From RGIG250 sp045616885 (lineage in GTDB: Bacteria > Bacillota > Negativicutes > Selenomonadales > Selenomonadaceae): a stretch of 21,296 nt of DNA. Location: the NCBI GenBank assembly GCA_045616885.1, contig JAZLHS010000178.1, forward strand, positions 1 through 21,296, written 5' to 3'. Positions 1 through 7,117 of this stretch are shown in pieces; the first letter of the stretch is position 1; each line of letters starts with the position of its first letter. Under the pieces are notes generated by a model. It was not told the DNA's origin and did not search any database. It worked only from the letters and a program-made list of their open reading frames with translations. Both the position numbers and the translations under genes were made by a program.

Positions 1-1
1 G

Positions 2-1330
2 GAAGCTTGGAAGGCTGTAAAGGAAATCGCTCAGAAGGAGCTCTCCGGCAAGAAGCTCTATGTTGTTGATGGCTTCTGCGGTGCCAACAAGGATACTCGC
101 ATGGCTGTCCGCTTCATCATGGAAGTAGCTTGGCAGGCACATTTCGTTCGCAATATGTTTATTAAGCCCACCGCTGAGGAAGAGGCCAACTTCAAGCCTG
201 ACTTCGTAGTTTACCCCGCTTCTTGGGCAAAGGCTGAGAACTACAAGGAGCTTGGTCTCAACTCTGAGACCGCTGTCGTCTTCAATATCACCAGCCATGA
301 GCAGGTCATCCTCAATACCTGGTATGGCGGCGAGATGAAGAAGGGTATGTTCTCCATGATGAACTACTACCTGCCGCTGAAGGGCATTGCCTCCATGCAC
401 TGCTCCGCCAACACCGATATGAACGGTGAGAACACCGCTATCTTCTTCGGTCTTTCCGGTACCGGCAAGACCACTCTCTCCACCGACCCGAAGCGTCTCC
501 TCGTTGGCGATGATGAGCACGGCTGGGATGACAACGGCGTATTCAACCTCGAGGGCGGCTGCTATGCCAAGGTAATCGACCTTGATAAAGAGTCTGAGCC
601 GGATATCTACAACGCTATCAAGCGCAATGCTCTCCTTGAGAATGTTACCGTAGGCGAGGGCGGAAAGATTGATTTCCATGACAAGAGCGTCACTGAGAAC
701 ACCCGCGTCTCTTATCCTATCGACCATATCAAGAATATCGTCCGTCCGGTTTCTTCCGCTCCCCATGCCAAGAATGTAATCTTCCTCTCCGCTGATGCTT
801 TCGGCGTTCTGCCGCCGGTTTCCATCCTCACCCCGGAGCAGACCAAGTATTACTTCCTCTCTGGCTTCACTGCCAAGCTGGCTGGCACCGAGCGCGGCAT
901 CACCGAGCCGACCCCGACCTTCTCTGCTTGCTTCGGTCAGGCTTTCCTCGAACTTCATCCTACCAAGTACGGCGAAGAGCTTGTCCGCAAGATGGAGATG
1001 AGCGGTGCCAAGGCATATCTCGTAAACACCGGCTGGAATGGTACCGGCAAGCGTATCTCCATTAAGGATACCCGCGGCATCATTGATGCAATCCTCTCCG
1101 GTGCGATCAATGAAGCTGAAACGAAGCAGATTCCTATCTTCAATCTGGCTGTGCCTACTGCACTGCCGGGCGTTGATCCCAAAATCCTCGACCCGCGTGA
1201 CACCTATGCCGATAAGGCTCAGTGGGAGGAGAAGGCACAGGATCTTGCTCAGCGCTTCGTAAAGAACTTCGTTAAGTACGAAGGCAATGAAGCAGGCAAG
1301 GCTCTTGTCGCCGCCGGCCCGCAGCTGTAA
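2..1330 (+). CDS. pckA: Phosphoenolpyruvate carboxykinase (ATP), 5'-truncated by window edge
   Basis: Interconverts oxaloacetate + ATP and PEP + CO2 + ADP in the cytoplasm. The frame is open from base 2, so the true start lies upstream; 442 residues are visible against about 530-540 for the family, so roughly 90-100 N-terminal residues are missing. The substrate-site segment FCGANKDTR is encoded just before 101. The P-loop GLSGTGKTT lies at about 449-475 and the metal/nucleotide segment starting GDDEHGWDDNG at about 506-538. These identify the ATP-dependent family rather than the GTP form. Codons are strongly biased (AAG, GAG, CTC, CGC), unlike the downstream ruv genes, which suggests very high expression. 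In succinate/propionate-forming anaerobes this enzyme often runs in the carboxylating, ATP-yielding direction; that direction is inferred here. An intrinsic terminator follows 37 nt after the stop. Confidence 0.97.
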   Translation, partial: EAWKAVKEIAQKELSGKKLYVVDGFCGANKDTRMAVRFIMEVAWQAHFVRNMFIKPTAEEEANFKPDFVVYPASWAKAENYKELGLNSETAVVFNITSHEQVILNTWYGGEMKKGMFSMMNYYLPLKGIASMHCSANTDMNGENTAIFFGLSGTGKTTLSTDPKRLLVGDDEHGWDDNGVFNLEGGCYAKVIDLDKESEPDIYNAIKRNALLENVTVGEGGKIDFHDKSVTENTRVSYPIDHIKNIVRPVSSAPHAKNVIFLSADAFGVLPPVSILTPEQTKYYFLSGFTAKLAGTERGITEPTPTFSACFGQAFLELHPTKYGEELVRKMEMSGAKAYLVNTGWNGTGKRISIKDTRGIIDAILSGAINEAETKQIPIFNLAVPTALPGVDPKILDPRDTYADKAQWEEKAQDLAQRFVKNFVKYEGNEAGKALVAAGPQL

Positions 1331-1367
1331 TTTCTATAGCTGGCTTGCTATTTGATTTGATGAATAG

Positions 1368-1400
1368 AAGGCTGCTGCACAAATGTGCAGCAGCCTTTTT
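1368..1400 (+). terminator. Intrinsic terminator of pckA
   Basis: A perfect 13 bp stem (1368-1380 with 1385-1397), loop AAAT and a T run at 1396-1400. It sits 37 nt after the pckA stop codon. Confidence 0.93.
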
Positions 1401-1415
1401 GCGTCTCTTCTGCCA

Positions 1416-1645
1416 TCACCCCTCAGTCAGCTACGCTGACAGCTCCCCTCAATGGGAGCCTTGAGCGGGTGTATGTCCTCCCTGCGTGCAGTGAGCGGTA
1501 GCCTATGCCAAGTGTCCTCCCTGCTTGCAGTGTGCGGTAGCCTATGCCAAGTGTCCTCCCTGGAGTCCAGAGCGGACTTCATTGCTTGATGTATGTCCTC
1601 CCTGGCGTCCAGGGAGGGGGACCATGCGCAGCATGGTGGAGGGTT
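1416..1645. repeat. Palindromic intergenic element A, interrupted by a tandem array
   Basis: The left half (about 1416-1462) begins TCACCCCTC and folds into a small hairpin (GTCAGC/GCTGAC arms, here with loop TAC) followed by GCTCCC/GGGAGC. The same half occurs almost identically at 1756-1801. A plausible right half is 1597-1645: hairpin CCTCCCTGG/CCAGGGAGG (9 bp), then CCATGC/GCATGG, then GGAGGGTT. Between the halves lies a 39-42 bp tandem array. Pairing these two halves into one element is inference; the hairpins and the shared sequence are seen directly. No credible gene lies in 1401-1945. Confidence 0.65.
1474..1620. repeat. Tandem array, 39-42 bp period, about 3.7 copies
   Basis: Units begin TGTCCTCCCTG at 1474, 1513, 1552 and 1594, giving periods of 39, 39 and 42. 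The first two units share GCAGTG-GCGGTAGCCTATGCCAAG and differ at only a few bases; units 3 and 4 diverge after the first 11 bases. The units are adjacent without unique spacers, so this is not a CRISPR array. It lies inside palindromic element A. Confidence 0.8.
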
Positions 1646-1656
1646 CGCTAGATTGA

Positions 1657-1740
1657 TTAACCCACCACCGCCTGACGGCGGTCCCCCGCCCTTAATAAGG
1701 GCGGACTAAGTCAGCGAAGCGAAGCTGGATGGGTGACTAA
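1657..1740. repeat. Palindromic intergenic element B
   Basis: About 84 bp. It contains hairpins CCGCC/GGCGG near 1668-1681 and CCGCCCTT/AAGGGCGG near 1686-1704, a segment GTCAGCGAAGCGAAGC, and the end GGATGGGTGAC. Imperfect inverted ends (about TTAACCCACC and GGATGGGTGACTAA) match the pattern of the neighbouring elements. Boundaries are approximate. Confidence 0.6.
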
Positions 1741-1755
1741 GCAGATATATGTCTA

Positions 1756-1870
1756 TCACCCCTCAGTCAGCTTCGCTGACAGCTCCCCTCAATGGGAGCC
1801 TAAATAAAGGCCAACTAAAATGCCTCCCCTTTAGGGGAGGTGGCCGAGCGAAGCGAAGCCAGAGGGGTGA
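1756..1870. repeat. Palindromic intergenic element C (complete copy, 9 bp inverted ends)
   Basis: 115 bp with perfect inverted ends TCACCCCTC (1756-1764) and GAGGGGTGA (1862-1870). The left half folds as GTCAGC/GCTGAC then GCTCCC/GGGAGC. The right half folds as CCTCCCC/GGGGAGG followed by a GC-rich GGCCGAGCGAAGCGAAGCC segment. The small-large-large-small order of hairpins resembles a bacterial interspersed mosaic element made of two inverted REPs, or a MITE. It ends 75 bp before ruvC. The short ORF running through it is a by-product of the repeat. Confidence 0.75.
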
Positions 1871-1875
1871 GGTTA

Positions 1876-1904
1876 TAGATTTTCCCAAACATTTATGGTA
1901 TGAT
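1876..1904 (+). promoter_or_regulatory. Candidate ruvC operon promoter
   Basis: A -10 hexamer TATGAT (1899-1904) with 17 bp spacing to a weak -35 TAGATT (1876-1881), directly downstream of element C. The start would be near 1911, giving a leader of about 35 nt before the ruvC ATG. The -10 is convincing; the -35 is poor (3 of 6). Confidence 0.4.
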
Positions 1905-1945
1905 ATCCTAGTAAAATTATGTACTAATTAGGAGCTGAGTTATAG

Positions 1946-2443
1946 ATGCTGGCACTGGGGATAGATCCGGGAACGGCAATATGCGGCTACGGCTTCGTCG
2001 AGTCTCTGCCGGGCAATCGTCTGGTAGCTCACGAGTACGGTGCCATTACCACCAGTCCCAAGGCGCGGCCGGAAGACCGGCTGGTGAAGATATATGACGA
2101 GCTTGACGAACTCATAAAGAAGTATCGTCCCGATGCTATGGGCGTCGAAGAATTGTTCTTCTACCACAACATCACCACCGGTATACCGGTAGCTCAGGCG
2201 AGAGGCGTCATCCTGCTGGCCGGAGCTAAGAACAATCTTCCCCTCATCGAGTGGACGCCGCCGCAGGTGAAGCAGGCAGTGACCGGCTACGGCAAGGCAG
2301 ACAAAAAGCAGGTAATCTATATGGTCACGAAGCTCCTGCATCTGCCGAAGCCACCAAGTCCTGACGATACAGCCGACGCTTTGGCTGTTGCCATAGCTTC
2401 CTTGTATAAGATGGACAGTCCGGCGTGGCGTAATGGACTATAA
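1946..2443 (+). CDS. ruvC: Crossover junction endodeoxyribonuclease RuvC
   Basis: Resolves Holliday junctions by symmetric nicking, acting with RuvAB in recombination repair. The 165 aa length is typical. The RNase H-like fold is shown by GIDPGTAICGYG (catalytic Asp7), VEELFF (Glu68) and SPDDTADALAVAI (Asp141 and Asp144), so all four acidic metal ligands are present. An AGGAG Shine-Dalgarno at 1930-1934 stands 11 nt before the ATG. It is the first gene of ruvC-ruvA-ruvB-queH-spoIID-queA, with ruvA 24 nt downstream. No LexA-type operator was recognised upstream. Nothing is missing. Confidence 0.97.
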   Translation: MLALGIDPGTAICGYGFVESLPGNRLVAHEYGAITTSPKARPEDRLVKIYDELDELIKKYRPDAMGVEELFFYHNITTGIPVAQARGVILLAGAKNNLPLIEWTPPQVKQAVTGYGKADKKQVIYMVTKLLHLPKPPSPDDTADALAVAIASLYKMDSPAWRNGL

Positions 2444-2467
2444 CAACGACTTCAAAAGGATTTTAAT

Positions 2468-3070
2468 ATGATAGGTTATTTGCGTGGGCGGGTGACACAT
2501 CTCCTGCCGGAATTCTGCCTTCTCGATGTAAATGGTGTCGGCTACCGGGTGTTCGTGGCCGGAGCCACTCGCAGCCGCCTCATTCAGGGTGAGCAGGCAG
2601 AGCTTTTTATCCATACAGCAGTAAGTGAAAACGCTATTGTTCTCTTCGGCTTCTCCACAGCCGAGGAATACGGTTTCTTTCAGCAGCTTATCGGCGTATC
2701 CGGCATTGGCCCAAAGAGCGCGCAGGCCATGCTTGGCGCTTCAACCGTCGATGCCATCTGCCGGGCGATTGCCAACAAGCAGGTCAATATACTGACGAAG
2801 CTTCCGGGCGTAGGCAAGAAGACTGCCGAGCGAATGATTTTGGAGCTGAAGGACAAGGTTTCTCTCAATACATCGGCTGATGAGATTACTGCCGAGGATT
2901 TCAGCGGCGTAGCTGATGTAGGTAGTGATGTCCTCTCTGAGGCATTGGCAGCACTCACTTCTCTCGGCTACTCTGAGAGTGAGATAATGCCAGTAGTGAA
3001 ACGAGTCGGTACGAAAGATACAACTGAGGCACTGATTAAAGCAGTGCTGAAGGAATTTGCGAAGGGGTGA
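2468..3070 (+). CDS. ruvA: Holliday junction branch migration protein RuvA
   Basis: Tetrameric junction-binding subunit that loads the RuvB motor on four-way DNA. The 200 aa length is standard. The N-terminal OB fold begins MIGYLRGRV. Two helix-hairpin-helix motifs follow: LIGVSGIGPKSAQAML (about 74-90) and LTKLPGVGKKTAERMILEL (about 109-127). A linker (about 134-152) leads to the C-terminal three-helix domain that contacts RuvB (ALTSLGYSESEI, about 161-173). The Shine-Dalgarno AAAAGGA (2454-2460) supports the ATG at 2468. The stop TGA overlaps the region that serves as ruvB's ribosome binding site. Confidence 0.97.
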   Translation: MIGYLRGRVTHLLPEFCLLDVNGVGYRVFVAGATRSRLIQGEQAELFIHTAVSENAIVLFGFSTAEEYGFFQQLIGVSGIGPKSAQAMLGASTVDAICRAIANKQVNILTKLPGVGKKTAERMILELKDKVSLNTSADEITAEDFSGVADVGSDVLSEALAALTSLGYSESEIMPVVKRVGTKDTTEALIKAVLKEFAKG

Positions 3071-3074
3071 TACC

Positions 3075-4085
3075 ATGGAAGAACAGGAAGGCCGTATCGT
3101 TTCCATGGGTGAGCAGCCGGCTGATGACTGGCAGTACAGCCTCCGCCCTCGGAAATTTACCGAATACATTGGACAGGAGAAGGCAAAGGCTAATCTGTCC
3201 GTCTATATACAGGCAGCGCTGAAGCGCAAGGAAGCTCTTGACCATGTGCTGCTCTACGGCCCGCCGGGGCTAGGCAAGACCACGCTGGCCGGGATAATCG
3301 CCAATGAGCTTGGCGTGAACTTTCGCGTTACCAGCGGCCCGGCTATCGAGCGCTCCGGTGATTTGGCGGCAATTCTCACCAATCTTGGGGAGCGTGATGT
3401 GCTGTTTATCGACGAGATACATCGTCTTTCCCACAGCGTTGAGGAAGTATTGTACTCAGCTATGGAAGATTTTGCTCTCGATATCATCATCGGCAAGGGC
3501 CCAAGTGCCCGGTCTATTCGTCTTGATATATCGCCCTTTACTCTTATCGGTGCTACTACCAGAGCCGGTGCCTTGGCGGCTCCGCTCAGAGACAGGTTTG
3601 GCGTTATTGAACGACTTGAATACTACGATCCGGACTCCCTTGTTTCCATTATCAAGCGAGCCGCGGACATACTTAATATCTCTATCAATGACCGGGGGGC
3701 AGCCGAGATTGCCCGCCGCTCCCGCGGTACCCCGCGTATCGCCAATCGTCTCCTAAAGCGCGTCAGAGACTTCGCTCAGGTCGATGGCGGGGAAGAGATA
3801 ACGGATGATATCGCCGATCGGGCTCTGCTCCGGCTGGAGGTAGACAAGGCCGGTCTCGACCACACTGACCGCCGGATGCTGGACACCATGATTCACAAGT
3901 TTTCCGGTCGTCCGGTTGGTATTGAGACCTTGGCAGCTGCCATCAGCGAGGAAACGGATACAATTTCCGATATTTACGAGCCGTATCTTCTCCAACTGGG
4001 CTTCCTGATGAGAACGCCCCGCGGCCGAATTGTGACTGAGCTTGGCTATCGGCACATGGGTGTGCCATATCCGGGAGATAAATGA
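3075..4085 (+). CDS. ruvB: Holliday junction branch migration DNA helicase RuvB
   Basis: AAA+ hexameric motor driving branch migration on RuvA-bound junctions. The ATG at 3075 is chosen because GAAGGGG (3061-3067) lies 7 nt upstream; an in-frame TTG at 3057 would lack a ribosome binding site. The product is 336 aa, normal for the family. Walker A GPPGLGKTT is at 62-70, Walker B LFIDEIHRL at about 110-118, sensor 1 IGATTRAG at about 157-164 and the arginine-finger segment PLRDRFG at about 169-175. Sensor 2 lies in GTPRIANRLLKRVRDF, followed by the C-terminal winged helix (RTPRGRIVTELGYRH). The gap to ruvA is 4 nt, and its stop overlaps the queH start (ATGA). Confidence 0.97.
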   Translation: MEEQEGRIVSMGEQPADDWQYSLRPRKFTEYIGQEKAKANLSVYIQAALKRKEALDHVLLYGPPGLGKTTLAGIIANELGVNFRVTSGPAIERSGDLAAILTNLGERDVLFIDEIHRLSHSVEEVLYSAMEDFALDIIIGKGPSARSIRLDISPFTLIGATTRAGALAAPLRDRFGVIERLEYYDPDSLVSIIKRAADILNISINDRGAAEIARRSRGTPRIANRLLKRVRDFAQVDGGEEITDDIADRALLRLEVDKAGLDHTDRRMLDTMIHKFSGRPVGIETLAAAISEETDTISDIYEPYLLQLGFLMRTPRGRIVTELGYRHMGVPYPGDK

Positions 4086-4708
4086 TGAATCTGCTGCTTC
4101 ATATGTGCTGTGGGCCTTGCTCCTGCTATCCGGTGAAGAAGCTGCGGGCCGACGGAATCGAGCCGACAGGCTATTTCTTCAATCCCAATATTCATCCTTA
4201 TCTGGAGTGGGATCATCGCCTGAAGACCGCAAAGGAATACGCTGAGAAGGTCGGTCTGAATATATACACGGAAGAACACTACCGATTAAAGGATTTTCTG
4301 GCCAAGGTCATGAATATCGAGGAGTCGGACAATCCCTTCCTGCCCCGAAATCGCTGCCGCAGCTGCTATGCCTGGCGGCTTGATGAGGCGGCCAGATTTG
4401 CTGCCGAGCAGGGCTTTGATGCCTTTACCTCAACGCTTTTTTACAGCATTCATCAGCAGCATGAGGTGATGAAGGAAGTGGCTGAGGCCTGCGGTAAAAA
4501 ATACGGCATAGACTTTTACTATGAGGATTTCCGTCCCGGCTGGCAGGTGGGTATAGATATCTCGCTGGAGCTGGGACTTTACCGTCAGCCATACTGTGGC
4601 TGTATCTTTAGTGAAGAGGAGCGGTTCAGTAAAGAAATCCGCAAGCAGCGAAAGAAAATCGGTCGGGCAATGAAAGCAGAAAGGGAAAGGGAAGCGGCCA
4701 ATGAATAG
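4082..4708 (+). CDS. queH: Epoxyqueuosine reductase QueH
   Basis: Final step of queuosine synthesis: reduces epoxyqueuosine in tRNA to queuosine. It is the non-cobalamin alternative to QueG (family formerly DUF208). All family cysteine clusters are present: HMCCGPCSC (C9, C10, C13, C15), NRCRSCYAW (C92, C95) and YCGCIFSEEER (C172, C174), with FFNPNIHP and STLFYSIHQQHE. These are the expected Fe-S and metal ligands. Two adjacent ATGs (4082 and 4085) could start it. GGGAG at 4073-4077 gives spacing of 4 or 7 nt, so 4085 may be the real start (207 aa). It is translationally coupled to ruvB and overlaps spoIID by 8 nt. queA, the preceding pathway step, is two genes downstream. Confidence 0.95.
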   Translation: MMNLLLHMCCGPCSCYPVKKLRADGIEPTGYFFNPNIHPYLEWDHRLKTAKEYAEKVGLNIYTEEHYRLKDFLAKVMNIEESDNPFLPRNRCRSCYAWRLDEAARFAAEQGFDAFTSTLFYSIHQQHEVMKEVAEACGKKYGIDFYYEDFRPGWQVGIDISLELGLYRQPYCGCIFSEEERFSKEIRKQRKKIGRAMKAEREREAANE

Positions 4709-5954
4709 ATTTGCAGGCATATCGGTTTTCACGGCTGTCCTGATGCTTCTTTCCGGTGCTGTTTCCTTTGCCAGTCCCTATAAGGTAAACAGTCCCAAGG
4801 CGCAGCCTGCCGTCAAAAAAACAAGTGCGGCGGTCCCTAAAAAAGATAATGTTCTCAGGCTGGATGTGGGAATTCTCACCGGTCAGCATTCGGTCGTGAT
4901 TCAGGCGGCGAAGGAGATAACAGTCCGTGACCTGTCCAGCGGCAAGGTGCTGAATAAGTTTCCCGGAAAAAGTACCGTGAACTTCACCTATAAGAGCCGG
5001 GAGCTTTGCATAAACGGAAAAGCGGTCTCCGCTCAAAAAATAATCATTGAGGCAAATGGCGCCAATATCAATGTCAGCGGTGATGAATACCGGGGTGAGG
5101 TAATCCTGCTGAACCGGGGCAGTAATATAACTGTAGTCAACCGGGTAAATCTGGAGGACTATGTGAAGGGTGTCGTCGGTACCGAGATGTCCCCGGACTG
5201 GCCGGCAGAAGCTCTGAAAGCTCAGGCGGTAGCCGCTCGTACCTTTTCCCTCTATACAAAAAATGAAGGGAAGCACGAAGGCGATGGCTACGATATTTGT
5301 TCTTCTACCCATTGTCAGGTCTACGGAGGCACTGAGGACGAATCACCCTCAGTAACAAAGGCTGTAGATGCCACCTGCGGCGAGATAATGACCTATGGCG
5401 GCAAGCCGATATATGCAGCCTTTCACACCGACTCCGGCGGCAGGACAGCTGCCTGCCGGGAGGTCTGGGGCGGAGAGCTGCCCTATCTTGCTTCCGTCAG
5501 TGACCCGATCGGTGCGCCCAATCGCCATTGGCAGGTGACAATGACCGCCGAGCAGTTGGCGGCGAAGCTGAAGGCCGCCGGCAAGGATGTGGGCGCGCTG
5601 AAGAAAATAACTCTGTCGCCGCTGAACCTGAGTAAGCCCGGCAGCGGTGACCGACACGCCTCCGGTCGACCGGCAAAGATAGTTATTGTCGGCAGCAGCC
5701 GCTCTATTACCATTAACGGCACTCAGGCTCGCTCAATCTTCGGCTTGAAAAGCGCCCTGTTTGACTTTGGCAGCGGTCGGAAGGGAAATGAACTGTCTGT
5801 CAAGGGCGGTCAGAGAATAACTATCGACGGCTACGGCTCCGGTCATGGTCTCGGCCTTTCCCAGTGGGGAGCGAAGGCCATGTCGGCAAAGTATGATTAT
5901 CAGGCTATTCTGAATCACTACTATACCGGTGTAACGATAACTAAATTATATTGA
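4701..5954 (+). CDS. Secreted SpoIID/LytB-domain peptidoglycan-acting protein
   Basis: Belongs to the SpoIID/LytB family, whose spore member is a lytic transglycosylase acting on denuded glycan strands. A signal peptide (about residues 1-24, ending AVSFA) predicts export. A short linker rich in Lys/Ala/Pro follows, then an N-terminal beta-rich part (about 50-145). The catalytic SpoIID domain is marked by LEDYVKGVVGTEMS, with Glu162 at the catalytic position, and AQAVAARTFSLY. His192, Cys200, His204 and Cys205 resemble the zinc-ligand set of sporulation SpoIID. The C-terminus has GSGHGLGLSQWGAKAM. At 417 aa it is longer than B. subtilis SpoIID. No sporulation genes lie nearby, so a vegetative cell-wall role is equally possible. 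The start overlaps queH by 8 nt, with AAAGGGA upstream. Confidence 0.9.
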   Translation: MNRFAGISVFTAVLMLLSGAVSFASPYKVNSPKAQPAVKKTSAAVPKKDNVLRLDVGILTGQHSVVIQAAKEITVRDLSSGKVLNKFPGKSTVNFTYKSRELCINGKAVSAQKIIIEANGANINVSGDEYRGEVILLNRGSNITVVNRVNLEDYVKGVVGTEMSPDWPAEALKAQAVAARTFSLYTKNEGKHEGDGYDICSSTHCQVYGGTEDESPSVTKAVDATCGEIMTYGGKPIYAAFHTDSGGRTAACREVWGGELPYLASVSDPIGAPNRHWQVTMTAEQLAAKLKAAGKDVGALKKITLSPLNLSKPGSGDRHASGRPAKIVIVGSSRSITINGTQARSIFGLKSALFDFGSGRKGNELSVKGGQRITIDGYGSGHGLGLSQWGAKAMSAKYDYQAILNHYYTGVTITKLY

Positions 5955-5964
5955 AGGAAACATA

Positions 5965-6996
5965 ATGCTATTAACCGATTTTGACTATGAATTGCCGGAG
6001 GAGCTGATTGCTCAGACTCCGGTAGAGCCGCGCAATGCTTCGCGGCTAATGGTGCTTCATCCGGCAGAAAAAACTGTAGAGCACCGTCACTTCTATCAGC
6101 TGGGAGAATATCTGGAGCCGGGCGATACCCTGATATTCAATGATACCCGAGTAATACCGGCAAGACTCTTTGGCACCAGACAGCCTCACGGGGCGCATGT
6201 GGAGATATTTCTCCTGCATCGCCGGGAGGGTGATGTCTGGGAAACGCTGGTAAAGCCCGGAAAAAAAGCTCGCCCCGGTGATATCATCACCTTCGGCGAG
6301 CGGTTATCGGCAAAAATCGTTGGAAATACGGATTTCGGCGGTCGTCTGGTTGAGTTCATCTACGACGGTATTTTTGAGGAGATACTGGACGAGCTGGGTG
6401 AGACTCCGCTGCCGCCATATATCCATGAGAAGCTGGCGGACAGCGAGCGATATCAGACTGTCTACAATCGTGAGCGTGGCTCTGCCGCCGCTCCTACCGC
6501 CGGACTCCACTTTACGAAGGAGCAGATGGCTGAGCTGAAGGAGCAGGGGATAAATCTCGGCTTCGTTACGCTTCATGTAGGACTTGGCACCTTCCGCCCG
6601 GTGAAGGCTGAGACTATCGAGGAGCATGTAATGCACTCGGAGTATTATTCCATCAGTGATGAGACAGCAAAGCTGATCATGGACACAAAGGCAAAGGGAC
6701 ATAGGGTAATCGCTGTCGGTACTACCTCCATCAGAACGCTGGAGTCGGCGGCTACGGCAGTGGGACAGATAGGAGCCAGCTCCGGGGAGACAAATATTTT
6801 CATCTATCCCGGCTATCAGTTTAAGATTGTTGATGGTATTGTGACGAATTTCCACTTGCCGAAGTCGACGCTGATTATGCTGATATCGGCTTTTGCAGAA
6901 CGGGAGTTTGTACTTGATGCTTACAGGCAGGCAGTACAGGAACGGTATCGGTTCTTTTCCTTTGGCGACGCCATGCTGCTGTTGGATAAAAAGTAA
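5965..6996 (+). CDS. queA: S-adenosylmethionine:tRNA ribosyltransferase-isomerase QueA
   Basis: Transfers and isomerises the ribosyl moiety of SAM onto preQ1-modified tRNA (Asp, Asn, His, Tyr), giving epoxyqueuosine, the substrate of QueH. The 343 aa length is standard. Family signatures run throughout: FDYELPEELIAQTP (about 6-19), LIFNDTRVIPARLFG, LVKPGKKARPGD, TAGLHFT, LHVGLGTFRPV, GTTSIRTLES and GIVTNFHLPKSTLIML near the C-terminus. GAAGGAAA (5953-5960) overlaps the spoIID stop and gives the ATG 4 nt later. It is the last gene of the operon; tgt, often the next gene in related genomes, is not here, and a palindromic element begins at the base after the stop codon. Confidence 0.97.
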   Translation: MLLTDFDYELPEELIAQTPVEPRNASRLMVLHPAEKTVEHRHFYQLGEYLEPGDTLIFNDTRVIPARLFGTRQPHGAHVEIFLLHRREGDVWETLVKPGKKARPGDIITFGERLSAKIVGNTDFGGRLVEFIYDGIFEEILDELGETPLPPYIHEKLADSERYQTVYNRERGSAAAPTAGLHFTKEQMAELKEQGINLGFVTLHVGLGTFRPVKAETIEEHVMHSEYYSISDETAKLIMDTKAKGHRVIAVGTTSIRTLESAATAVGQIGASSGETNIFIYPGYQFKIVDGIVTNFHLPKSTLIMLISAFAEREFVLDAYRQAVQERYRFFSFGDAMLLLDKK

Positions 6997-7096
6997 AACC
7001 TCATCCGTCTCGCTTCGCGAGCCACCTTCCCCAAAGGGGAAGGTTATAACCCTCCCCTTTGGGGAGGGGGGACCGGCGAAGCTGGTGGGTGAGGTT
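6997..7096. repeat. Palindromic intergenic element D (complete, 100 bp)
   Basis: Ends are near-perfect 10 bp inverted repeats: AACCTCATCC (6997-7006) and GGGTGAGGTT (7087-7096), one mismatch. Inside are four hairpins in mirror order: CTCGC/GCGAG (small); ACCTTCCCC/GGGGAAGGT (7024-7032 with 7036-7044); CCCTCCCC/GGGGAGGG (7050-7057 with 7061-7068); ACCGGC/GCTGGT (small, one GU). It starts immediately after the queA stop and may end or attenuate that transcript, although no T run follows. It is related in design and partly in sequence to the elements at 1416-1870 and 11271-11394. Confidence 0.75.
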
Positions 7097-7117
7097 AGAC
7101 AATAGAAAGCGTGAAAT

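Noticed and set aside
1474..1620. Possible CRISPR array
   Set aside because: Units are contiguous with no unique spacers, and there are no cas genes.
1749..1931. 60-codon plus-strand frame before ruvC
   Set aside because: Nearly all of it is repeat element C; such ORFs arise wherever this palindrome family occurs. No ribosome binding site.
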